Part shown: positions 7,677-13,533 of the stretch, in pieces | How positions within the stretch are numbered: the first letter of the stretch is position 1 | Layout: the number at the start of each line of letters is the position of its first letter | Assembly: GCA_021788565.1 (NCBI GenBank) | Contig: JAJYKO010000039.1 | Coordinates: 1-14,675, forward strand | DNA from: Chloroflexota bacterium | Lineage (GTDB): Bacteria > Chloroflexota > UBA6077 | Direction of reading: 5' to 3' | Length of the DNA: 14,675 nt | Notes under the pieces: generated by a model | Seen by the model: only the letters and a program-made list of their open reading frames with translations | What the model was told of the DNA's origin: nothing | Database searches by the model: none | Translations under genes and position numbers: made by a program

Positions 7677-8897
7677 TCACACCGCACCTGCCTTGTCGCG
7701 CAGCCGCAGGAAAGTGTCGATGGTAGCCTCCACGAACTCCGGCGAATTGATGTGGGCGTCTACCTCAATTTGCTGGACTTCAGTGGACAGTTCGCGCCTC
7801 ATCGTCTCGACGTAGCCCATGTTCGCTGCCTCGTCGTACAGAACGTCTCCCTCGCGGTTGAGCATGCTGAAGCCGCGCAGCGGGATCAGGGAGGCGCGCG
7901 GCCCCTTGCCTTCGTTCAACCGCTGGGCGATGAAGTGCGCCACGGCCGACATCTCTTCCGGCGTCGTGCGCACGTGGGTGTGCGTTGGCGTGTGCCTCAC
8001 CCACTTCCGACCCAGCAGATCCTTTGGCATCTCCTCGGGTGGCCCCTGCAAGCAGTTGTCGGTGCAGCCAGGCACAACCACCTGGGGGATGCCCTTCTGG
8101 CCTGCGGCCAGCATCCTATCCGGCGCAGCAGGCATGAGCCCGTTGAACAGCAGGTCGGTCACCTCGTGGGGGGAGAAGTCGATGACGCCCTTAATAGCGC
8201 CGTCCAGGATCAGCTCCTCCATAGCCTTGCCGCCAATGCCGTTGCAGTGGAAGGCAACTACCTCAAAGCCCATCCCCTCGAGGCGTGCTTTGACGCCCAT
8301 AACGCCCGGGGTGGTAACACCCGCCTGGGTGATGGCGACCAACTCCCGATCGCCGCGATCCTCGACGGGAACCGCGGCCATGGCCGCAACCGCGCTGGCG
8401 GCTTGTGCGAGGATGCGGCGAGTGAGCCGGTTCAGCCCGGAGATGTCAGCGACCGAGTGAATCATCGTGACGTCCTTGGTGCCCACGAAAGGACCGAAGG
8501 TGGTCTTCCCGCAGGCAACTGTCGAAACCATCACCTTGGGGATGCCGAAGGGCAGGGCGCGCATCGCTGCGGTCGCGAGGGCCGTGCCCTGGGCGCCTCC
8601 GACGGCGATGACTCCGTCCAGGTTACCCTCGGCAAACAAGCGCGAGACGACGTTGACCAATCCGGCGATCATCACCGCCTGCGTATGCGCCTTGTCGTGC
8701 CGCGCTACCAGATCGGGCAGATCCTCTCCGCCTGCCAGGGCAATCTCCTTTCGTCCGATGTCCGCGGGAATGCTCGGCTCTCCAAGGATGCCGGTGTCGA
8801 GGATCAGCGGCGTTGCCCCCAGCGCGGCGATTCTATCCCGTATGAAGCCGACTTCGGCACCCTTGGTGTCCAGCGTCCCGATGGCAACGATCTTCAT
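7677..8897 (-). CDS. Intact Tm-1-like ATP-binding domain protein (UPF0261)
   Basis: A full-length 406-residue member of the UPF0261/Tm-1-like family. Visible hallmarks are the N-terminal VAIGTLDTKGAEVGF (4-18), AVGGAQGTALAT and PKVMVSTVACG in the first domain. The second half contains VTTPGV, GIGGKAMEELI, FSPHEVTD, VVPGCTDN and VDAHINSPEF. The tomato Tm-1 N-terminal domain, which inhibits tobamovirus replication, is the eukaryotic homologue; bacterial function is not established, though these genes recur in sugar and aromatic catabolic loci. The ATG overlaps the TGA of the SorC-type regulator as ATGA, so the two are translationally coupled and probably autoregulated together. Convergent with the main operon. 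Confidence 0.9.
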   Translation of the reverse strand: MKIVAIGTLDTKGAEVGFIRDRIAALGATPLILDTGILGEPSIPADIGRKEIALAGGEDLPDLVARHDKAHTQAVMIAGLVNVVSRLFAEGNLDGVIAVGGAQGTALATAAMRALPFGIPKVMVSTVACGKTTFGPFVGTKDVTMIHSVADISGLNRLTRRILAQAASAVAAMAAVPVEDRGDRELVAITQAGVTTPGVMGVKARLEGMGFEVVAFHCNGIGGKAMEELILDGAIKGVIDFSPHEVTDLLFNGLMPAAPDRMLAAGQKGIPQVVVPGCTDNCLQGPPEEMPKDLLGRKWVRHTPTHTHVRTTPEEMSAVAHFIAQRLNEGKGPRASLIPLRGFSMLNREGDVLYDEAANMGYVETMRRELSTEVQQIEVDAHINSPEFVEATIDTFLRLRDKAGAV

Positions 8898-9952
8898 TTC
8901 CCCAAGCCCCCAGGTCGTGACGGATTGCGTTCCTTGTTGGCCTCGATCAGCGCGACTGCCGAAGCCTCGTCGGTAATCAAAATCGTGCCGAGGCTGGCGC
9001 GTAGCGCGCCCAGGATGGTCGGGACCTTGGCGAGACCGCCGGCAACCAGGACCCTTCGTGGAACCTTAAGCAGCTGTTCTCGGCCAATGGCAATCGTCCT
9101 ATCGGCAAAGCCGCCGTCCACCAACTCGCCATGGATGTCGTAGAAGTGCCCGCAGACGTAGCAGACGGCCCCGAGCGATGCCATTCTCGCGATGTCCTGA
9201 GCGGTCAAGAGCCCCGCCCTGTACGAGAGTTGGTCGTCCGAAACCGGACCAATCCCCATGATGGCCGTGCCCAAGTGGTCGAACATTGCGAGGGTGCGGC
9301 GAGTGGCCGTGTCGCTAAGGAATACGTCCCGAACCTGGGCATTGTCCACGATTACCGGCATGGGCAAGTAGAAGCAGCGGCCCCCCAACCTCTCCGCGAG
9401 CCGGGCGGATACGTTCACGGCGCTGAAGTCGTTGGGGAGGAACCCACTACCCCCCATCAACTCCACGACGGTGATCCCCCGGTGTGGATCCTCAGGGAGA
9501 AGATTGACCATGTAAGCGAGGGTTCTGCTCCAGGTGGTCCCGATCACCTCCCCCTGCCGGATATGCTCCGCGAAGAAAGCCGCGGCGGTGGTGGCGATTG
9601 CCCGCCGGCTGCCGTCCGCAGAGGCACCCTGGGGAGTCGGGCTCAGAATAGCCTGCTGAAGCCCGAAGGTAGAAGCCAGTTCGTGCTCCAGCCCGACCAG
9701 ACTTGCCGAAGGGCCGGCCAGCTCGATTCGCACCAGCCCCAGCTCCCGTGCACGGCGCAGAGCCCGGCCCACCTTGAAGCGCGAGATCCCGAGCCGCTCG
9801 CCTATCTCTATCTTGCTCATGCCTTCTACGTACAAGAGGTGAGCAACGCGGAGAAGCTCGGTCTCGTTGTCCTTCCCGTTCTTGGTCAAAGCCTGATTTC
9901 CCCTGGCAGTGGATTGTCCCTGTCTGCGCGTCGCCACCTGCGGTGGTTGCAC
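8894..9952 (-). CDS. SorC-family sugar-binding transcriptional regulator
   Basis: A regulator of about 330-352 residues with an N-terminal helix-turn-helix (roughly 33-77: LLRVAHLLYVEGMSKIEIGERLG, then ISRFKVGRALRRARELG). A long C-terminal sugar-phosphate-type effector domain follows (IGTTWSRTLAYM, GGSGFLPND, IMGIGPVSDDQ, VLVAGGLAKVPTILGAL). SorC proteins are tetramers that bind operators and release them on binding a phosphorylated sugar. The longest start is GTG 9952 but it has no visible ribosome site. TTG 9889 (residue 22) lies about 8 bases after AGGGGAAA and would give a more typical N-terminus. Its natural targets are its own promoter and the divergent rightward promoter, and possibly the large operon beyond the left window edge. 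Confidence 0.87.
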   Translation of the reverse strand: MQPPQVATRRQGQSTARGNQALTKNGKDNETELLRVAHLLYVEGMSKIEIGERLGISRFKVGRALRRARELGLVRIELAGPSASLVGLEHELASTFGLQQAILSPTPQGASADGSRRAIATTAAAFFAEHIRQGEVIGTTWSRTLAYMVNLLPEDPHRGITVVELMGGSGFLPNDFSAVNVSARLAERLGGRCFYLPMPVIVDNAQVRDVFLSDTATRRTLAMFDHLGTAIMGIGPVSDDQLSYRAGLLTAQDIARMASLGAVCYVCGHFYDIHGELVDGGFADRTIAIGREQLLKVPRRVLVAGGLAKVPTILGALRASLGTILITDEASAVALIEANKERNPSRPGGLGK

Positions 9953-9971
9953 ATATGGGCGAAACTGGCCA

Positions 9972-9980
9972 AAATGAGCA
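9972..9980 (-). promoter_or_regulatory. Candidate regulator operator, leftward copy
   Basis: On the minus strand this reads TGCTCATTT, lying 17 bases past the leftward -10 box, between the predicted transcription start and the start codon. The identical 9-mer occurs on the plus strand downstream of the divergent promoter (10117-10125). The site position suits repression of the regulator's own gene. Assignment to the SorC protein is inference. Confidence 0.4.
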
Positions 9981-9996
9981 TTATGCCGCGTTGGCT

Positions 9997-10025
9997 ATCA
10001 TATGCCCTGGCGCACCGCGCGTCAA
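9997..10025 (-). promoter_or_regulatory. Sigma-70-type promoter for the regulator/UPF0261 operon
   Basis: Reading the minus strand, TTGACG (10025-10020) is followed after exactly 17 bases by TATGAT (10002-9997). Both boxes are one mismatch from consensus. The predicted start of transcription is near 9990, leaving a leader of about 40 bases to GTG 9952 or about 100 to TTG 9889. Confidence 0.7.
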
Positions 10026-10063
10026 GATGTAAGATAGAGAATTTAGCGCTGATAAACGCGATG

Positions 10064-10092
10064 TTGACAGAGCAGTTCCTTCTTGCTACCAT
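10064..10092 (+). promoter_or_regulatory. Sigma-70-type promoter for the deleted UPF0261 gene and lactonase
   Basis: TTGACA (10064-10069), a perfect -35 box, is separated by 17 bases from TACCAT (10087-10092), a weaker -10. The predicted transcription start is near 10099, about 80 bases before ATG 10181. It faces away from the regulator promoter, giving a classic divergent arrangement. Confidence 0.6.
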
Positions 10093-10116
10093 CGATCTGC
10101 TCTTTTGGTGGTATTG

Positions 10117-10125
10117 TGCTCATTT
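10117..10125 (+). promoter_or_regulatory. Candidate regulator operator, rightward copy
   Basis: This second TGCTCATTT, within an imperfect palindrome (10116-10131), lies 25 bases after the rightward -10 box. It is a perfect reverse complement of 9972-9980 at a distance of about 145 bp, a spacing that could support DNA looping by a tetrameric SorC protein. Confidence 0.4.
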
Positions 10126-10180
10126 AAGCGCTTCATCGTATCGACAGCGGCTGCCGTACCCCGGAATCTGCGTGAGCGAA

Positions 10181-10635
10181 ATGGCCAAGAGAACCGTCGT
10201 CATCGTCGCTACCCTCGATACCAAAGGCGAGCAGGTCGATTTCGTCCGCAACCAGCTCCATGAGCTGGGCGTGGCCACGTGTGTGGTGGACGCGGGGCTG
10301 CTGGCCGAGCCCCGGACGAGAGCCGGCATCTCCCGAGTGCAGGTGGCTGAGGCAGGGGGACTGCCCTTGGAGGAGATCGAGAAGCAGGGTCGGGCCGGAG
10401 TCATAACAATGGCGAAGAGAGCGGGGGTCGTAGTCCGCGACCTTTACGCCGGTGGCCGCCTGGACGCTATCATGGGCTTGGGAGGCGGCCAGAACACTAC
10501 TATCGCCACCTCAGTTATGCAGCTCCTGCCCATAGGCGTCCCCAAGTCGACCTAGATGCCCACATGAATAACCCGGTCGTCGCGGAGAAAGCGGTGGAAT
10601 GGCTTCACCGCGCGATTCAAGCCCGGGTTGAATAA
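10181..10635 (+). pseudogene. Third UPF0261/Tm-1-like gene, internally deleted and frameshifted
   Basis: ATG 10181 opens a 124-codon frame whose product (VVIVATLDTKGEQVDFVRNQL ... GLGGGQNTTIATS) is a clear UPF0261 N-terminus, matching the intact 7677-8897 protein up to IPK/VPK near residue 121. It then ends at TAG 10553-10555. In another frame, 10546-10635 encodes VDLDAHMNNPVVAEKAVEWL and a short tail before TAA, which is the family's C-terminus (VDAHINSPEF in the intact copy). About 255-260 codons between the two parts are missing and the joint is out of frame. The join falls around 10545-10550 (AAGTCGAC). The result cannot be a working two-domain protein; a truncated product of only the first domain could still be made. 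An in-frame GTG at 10172 is an alternative start. A misassembly would look the same. Confidence 0.85.
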
Positions 10636-10656
10636 ATCGATTGGAGGTTTGAGAAA

Positions 10657-11421
10657 GTGAGGAACAGGTGGAAGATCCGGCCGATTCTGACAGGTTACAA
10701 TAGTGTGGATAAGGGCCTCTACGTTACGCACCAAACCGACGTGGGTGTCGAGATGGAGCTTCCGGTGCTGGCCTTCTTGATCGAAGGCTATGACCGCCGG
10801 ATTCTCGTGGATACCGGCATGTCCGACGGCGAGCACGCAACCAAATGGCACCATAACGGCAGACAAACGCCCGAGCAGCGGATCCACAAGGCCCTCGAGC
10901 TGATGGAAGTCCCCACGGATTCGATCGGCACCATTATCATCACTCATATGCACTGGGATCATACCTTCAATTTGGATCAGTTCCCGATGGCCAGGAAAGT
11001 GGTCCACGAGAAGGAGTGGGCGTTCGCGCAGAATCCGATACCCGTATACTGGAAGTCGTATGAGTCTCCCATGCTCGGAATAGGCAAGCCCCGACCCTTC
11101 GATGGGGTGAAGTTCGACAAGGTAGCCGGCGAGGAGGAGATAGTCGAAGGCATCAGGGTGTTTCCTACGCCCGGGCATAGCCCGGGCCACCAGTCCGTCC
11201 AGGTGCGCACCCAACAGGGCATCATAGTTCTGGCAGGCGATGGCTTCTTCACGAAGGACAACCTGGCGCCCGATCCGAAACGGGGTTGGCCATTGATGCC
11301 GGCTGGCCGGTTTGCGGATGTGGTAGCGCTTTGGCACAGCATGGAAGAGATGAAGGAGAGGGCCGACCTGATCCTGATGGCCCACGAGGCCTCTCACCTG
11401 GAGCAAGAGGTCTACGGGTAG
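10657..11421 (+). CDS. Metallo-beta-lactamase-fold hydrolase, N-acyl-homoserine-lactonase-like
   Basis: A 254-residue MBL-fold hydrolase with the complete dinuclear zinc set: HMHWDH (97-102), His174 in TPGHSPGHQS, Asp195 in AGDGFF and His243 in MAHEASH. The TPGHSPGHQS form and length match the AiiA-type lactonase branch, which opens lactone rings. GTG 10657 has TTGGAGG 9 bases upstream. It lies 22 bp after the remnant UPF0261 gene, under the rightward promoter. Because it sits beside a sugar-acid locus and a SorC regulator, a sugar lactone or another cyclic ester is as plausible as an acyl-homoserine lactone; specificity is not readable. Confidence 0.88.
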   Translation: MRNRWKIRPILTGYNSVDKGLYVTHQTDVGVEMELPVLAFLIEGYDRRILVDTGMSDGEHATKWHHNGRQTPEQRIHKALELMEVPTDSIGTIIITHMHWDHTFNLDQFPMARKVVHEKEWAFAQNPIPVYWKSYESPMLGIGKPRPFDGVKFDKVAGEEEIVEGIRVFPTPGHSPGHQSVQVRTQQGIIVLAGDGFFTKDNLAPDPKRGWPLMPAGRFADVVALWHSMEEMKERADLILMAHEASHLEQEVYG

Positions 11422-11590
11422 ACCTAATCTTACGCGGAGCTGAGGCTCACGGCCGTTGCTCTCACCTCTCGGTGAATCGTGGAGGCTGGTGGAGGCTCCG
11501 ATGGCGGACTACGGAGGATCTAAGGAAGCGGGCAAAGGCAGTGCGTTCCAGCTTGTGCCGGTGTAGGGTGCAGTAATCGCTCCGAAAAGA

Positions 11591-11618
11591 GGCGGCCGGC
11601 CCAATTGGGCCGGCCGCC
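11591..11618 (-). terminator. 28-bp perfect palindrome, probable minus-strand terminator
   Basis: The 14-base half GGCGGCCGGCCCAA is followed at once by its exact reverse complement. Read on the minus strand the stem is followed by TCTTTTC, a short U-tract; on the plus strand no U-tract follows. It could therefore stop transcription of the leftward phage genes before they run into the lactonase gene. A perfect palindrome with no spare loop bases would lose its central pairs in RNA. Confidence 0.5.
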
Positions 11619-11740
11619 ATATGCATCTAGCGGGCTCGAGGGGACTGGAAGCATAGCCCGCAAGCCGGCCAGGTTGCCGAGATGCCGATCAGCCCGAGCC
11701 CTCGCCGTCGGCGGTCGCTGACGACAGCATAGCACAGCGA

Positions 11741-11769
11741 GAGCCCCGTGTGCGCTGTTCACGGGGCTC
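11741..11769. terminator. Hairpin with 10-bp perfect GC-rich stem
   Basis: GAGCCCCGTG (11741-11750) and CACGGGGCTC (11760-11769) pair around a 9-base loop. On the plus strand it is followed by CTTCGTTCGTT, and on the minus strand by no U-rich run. It is a possible transcription stop or 3'-end stabiliser for the phage-type operon. It overlaps an alternative pairing described in the findings. Confidence 0.4.
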
Positions 11770-11825
11770 CTTCGTTCGTTGCGCCGGCTACGGGCCGTCG
11801 ACTTCGCCACGTCGGCCCAGGTCCG

Positions 11826-11966
11826 CTAAGGAGGCTTGCCGTCAGGAGCAACGACCGCTCCCGCCTCGTGAACAGCGCGCTCTATCCTCTCCATCCTCGC
11901 CCCTGAACATGGGGAAGTCACGAGGATGTGAAAGGCCCCAAGAGGGTCGCGGACCTCAACGATCAT
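11826..11966 (-). CDS. Small unknown protein downstream of the lysin-like gene
   Basis: A 46-codon ORF from ATG 11966 to TAG, preceded by GGAG about 9 bases upstream. The product (MIVEVRDPLGAFHILVTSPC, then a helix-like segment with charged residues) has normal amino-acid balance, unlike the open frame further downstream. It is in the same frame as the lysin-like gene, whose TAG stop is 12 codons upstream of this ATG. It may be an independent small gene or a readthrough tail. No family recognised. Confidence 0.4.
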   Translation of the reverse strand: MIVEVRDPLGAFHILVTSPCSGARMERIERAVHEAGAVVAPDGKPP

Positions 11967-12002
11967 CAGCTCACACTCCGGTCTCCCGCGCCGAAGAGGC
12001 CG

Positions 12003-12989
12003 CTACGCTTTGCCCAGCACCCAGATGTCCCTGTTTCCGTCGGCGGCGGCTAGCTGCTGGTCCACTCGGGTGGGATCCAGTTCACGGCGTGGGAAGATCG
12101 GCACGATGGGCCGGCTCGCCCCTGCCTTGGAAAGCATGCCTGAGAGGTAGGTGCTGGCGGGATCTGGCCAGCCGAGGGCCGCGGCATCTGTCCAGTAGCA
12201 CTGCGGCCTAATGCCAGCTCCCCACGAGACCCACGCTGGCATGTGGCCCAGGGCGTCCACCCCGCTTGACTGGGGGACCAGCGAGATCCACGGCCGTCGG
12301 CCGCAGGCCGACTCGAAACCACGCATGTAGTTGGCGGGATCGGCGGAAGGGTCATTCAGGAAGCCGGCGTACGGCTCCACGTCCAGCACGAACAGATCGC
12401 AATTGGCGGCCGCGGCGCCCTGCTGCTTGCCTTCCTCCTCCGTGAGGAACCGGGGAACGGCCCAACCGCCTGCACCGACGCCCTGGCCGGCGAGCTCGTC
12501 CATGATCCGCTTCACCCCGGGCCCGTCGGCAGGCACGAGCTCAGAGCCCAGCCCGGTGCGGCACTGGGCCTGGAACCATGGGCCGTACACAGTGGGCACG
12601 AGCACCGCGGGCGTGAACTCCTTCGGGGTGAGGGATTTCGCCCTCGAGGCGGCTTCGGCGACGGTCTGCGGCGCGCCGTCCTGCATCGGGCTCAGCCAGT
12701 GTGAAAGAAGCTTCACCGTCGGGGGAGGGGCCGTGACAATGGGGTCCTTCTCCCAGGCGAAGCGCTCGGTGTTCAGCCTCTCCTGGAGACCGTAGGGACC
12801 GTTCACCCAGGTCCTGTACCCGTCGGTGAAGGCGGTCCAGTTGTCGGCCTTCCGCCAGACCATGAGGCCTGTAGTGGTGCGCTGGGTGGAGTCGCCGTTG
12901 GCCTGGTAGTGCTCGTCTTCTAGCGGCTGGCCGGCGACATCGCCCAGCATGGATGCAAGTGCCAGGAATCCCAGCTTAAACTCTGCCAT
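12003..12989 (-). CDS. Putative phage endolysin / TIM-barrel-like glycosidase with N-terminal WRKADNWTAFTDG module
   Basis: A 328-residue protein. Residues 30-80 form a module with RTTTGLMVWRKADNWTAFTDG (37-57) and LNTERFAWE (72-80). I recall this module from many actinobacterial and Chloroflexota secreted or phage proteins; its role is uncertain, perhaps cell-wall binding. After a Pro-rich linker (about 84-95), residues 125-328 look like a TIM-barrel hydrolase: TVYGPW, GVGAGGWAVPRF, LFVLDVEPYAGF with Asp203 and Glu205, WISLVP, QCYWTD. The DVE-type strand end is reminiscent of GH25 lysozymes, but I cannot confirm the family. ATG 12989 is preferred because AAGGAG is 7 bases upstream; GTG 13004 would overlap the preceding small ORF as GTGA. 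Position after a holin supports a lysis role. No signal peptide is obvious, as expected when a holin is used. Confidence 0.55.
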   Translation of the reverse strand: MAEFKLGFLALASMLGDVAGQPLEDEHYQANGDSTQRTTTGLMVWRKADNWTAFTDGYRTWVNGPYGLQERLNTERFAWEKDPIVTAPPPTVKLLSHWLSPMQDGAPQTVAEAASRAKSLTPKEFTPAVLVPTVYGPWFQAQCRTGLGSELVPADGPGVKRIMDELAGQGVGAGGWAVPRFLTEEEGKQQGAAAANCDLFVLDVEPYAGFLNDPSADPANYMRGFESACGRRPWISLVPQSSGVDALGHMPAWVSWGAGIRPQCYWTDAAALGWPDPASTYLSGMLSKAGASRPIVPIFPRRELDPTRVDQQLAAADGNRDIWVLGKA

Positions 12990-13000
12990 TGTCTGCTCCT

Positions 13001-13084
13001 TCACTCCCTGTTGATCTGACGCACGAAGGCCACGATGAGGGCCGCCATGGCGAATGCCGCAAGGACGGTCAATGTTGCCACCAC
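13001..13084 (-). CDS. 27-residue single-membrane-span peptide, holin-like or lysis accessory
   Basis: GTG 13084 (or the next codon, GTG 13081) opens a short ORF: TLTVLAAFAMAALIVAFV is a membrane span, followed by a charged end (RQINRE) and TGA. It overlaps the end of the zinc-ribbon gene by 16 bases and touches the next gene's possible GTG start. GGGGGCGGGA lies just upstream as a weak ribosome site. A hydrophobic peptide filling exactly the space between two genes and immediately before a lysin is typical of phage lysis cassettes. The small size keeps this tentative. Confidence 0.5.
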   Translation of the reverse strand: MVATLTVLAAFAMAALIVAFVRQINRE

Positions 13085-13515
13085 TCCCGCCCCCTCGCGG
13101 CTACGAATGCCTTGTACTCGCCGATGACCTTCTCGTAGCAGGTCGGACAGACGCCATGGCTCACCCTGTAGGCCCCCGCCTGTTCTCCCTCGAGGCGCCG
13201 CTCGTACACGAGCGGTCCTTTACCCACGTAGCCGGCCGTTGTCTGCCACGCCCCGCAGTACGCGCACTGGGTGAGCACGTCGTCGCCCTTCACGTGGTAA
13301 CGCACCTCACCGTCCGGCTTGACCCAGTGCCAGGTCCCGTCCCCGCGCGCCTCCGAGTAAGGGGCCAGCAGGTAGTGACGCGCCCCCGTGCTCTCTACCA
13401 CGAGCCAGGCGTATGGACTAGCTTCCCCGCCCGGGAGTGGCTCCTCCCAGCGGTCGAACCTCGCGGGGATCTCCTGGCCGCCTTGGTCCACGAAATGGAC
13501 GACGATCTCACACAT
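13069..13515 (-). CDS. Unknown protein with a C-terminal zinc ribbon
   Basis: A 148-residue soluble protein with two cysteine pairs, CAYC (84-87) and CPTC (123-126), which should bind one zinc. The N-terminal half (about 1-80) is a beta-rich region with many aromatics (YAWLVVESTG, YLLAPY, WHWVKPDG) and no recognised family. It begins 18 bp after the holin stop, in the same frame; the ribosome site before ATG 13515 is weak (GGGG at 9 bases), suggesting translational coupling to the holin. Likely a phage accessory gene. Confidence 0.65.
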   Translation of the reverse strand: MCEIVVHFVDQGGQEIPARFDRWEEPLPGGEASPYAWLVVESTGARHYLLAPYSEARGDGTWHWVKPDGEVRYHVKGDDVLTQCAYCGAWQTTAGYVGKGPLVYERRLEGEQAGAYRVSHGVCPTCYEKVIGEYKAFVAARGREWWQH

Positions 13516-13533
13516 CCCGTTTTTCCCCTGGGC

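Larger units (their letters stand above)
11422..11825. other. 404-bp gene-poor junction between catabolic locus and phage-type genes
   Basis: No gene is supported here. A 21-codon plus-strand ORF (11501-11566) and a minus-strand open frame (11520-11810), very rich in Arg, Pro and Ala, look like chance. The stretch contains a 28-bp palindrome (11591-11618), a 10-bp-stem hairpin (11741-11769) and one arm of a 12-bp inverted repeat. No tRNA was recognised, and no attachment-site direct repeat could be tested because the other phage end is outside the window. Confidence 0.6.

Noticed and set aside
7644..9143. 499-codon plus-strand open frame opposite UPF0261 and the regulator
   Set aside because: The minus strand encodes two recognisable protein families over the same bases; the plus-strand product is His/Arg-rich and featureless.
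9131..10180. Plus-strand open frame running into the deleted UPF0261 gene
   Set aside because: The part before 10172 is antisense to the SorC regulator and crosses its promoter region; only the sequence from about 10172/10181 matches UPF0261.
10552..11406. 284-codon minus-strand open frame opposite the lactonase
   Set aside because: The plus strand has a complete metal-binding lactonase; the minus-strand product has no motif.
11501..11566. 21-codon plus-strand ORF with GGAGG upstream
   Set aside because: Too short, no hydrophobic or known motif, and not in any operon.
11520..11810. 96-codon minus-strand ORF containing HPTPAQAGTH
   Set aside because: Composition is Arg/Ala/Pro-rich and the palindrome lies inside it; the PAQAGTH piece resembles translated intergenic repeats seen in many genomes, not a gene.
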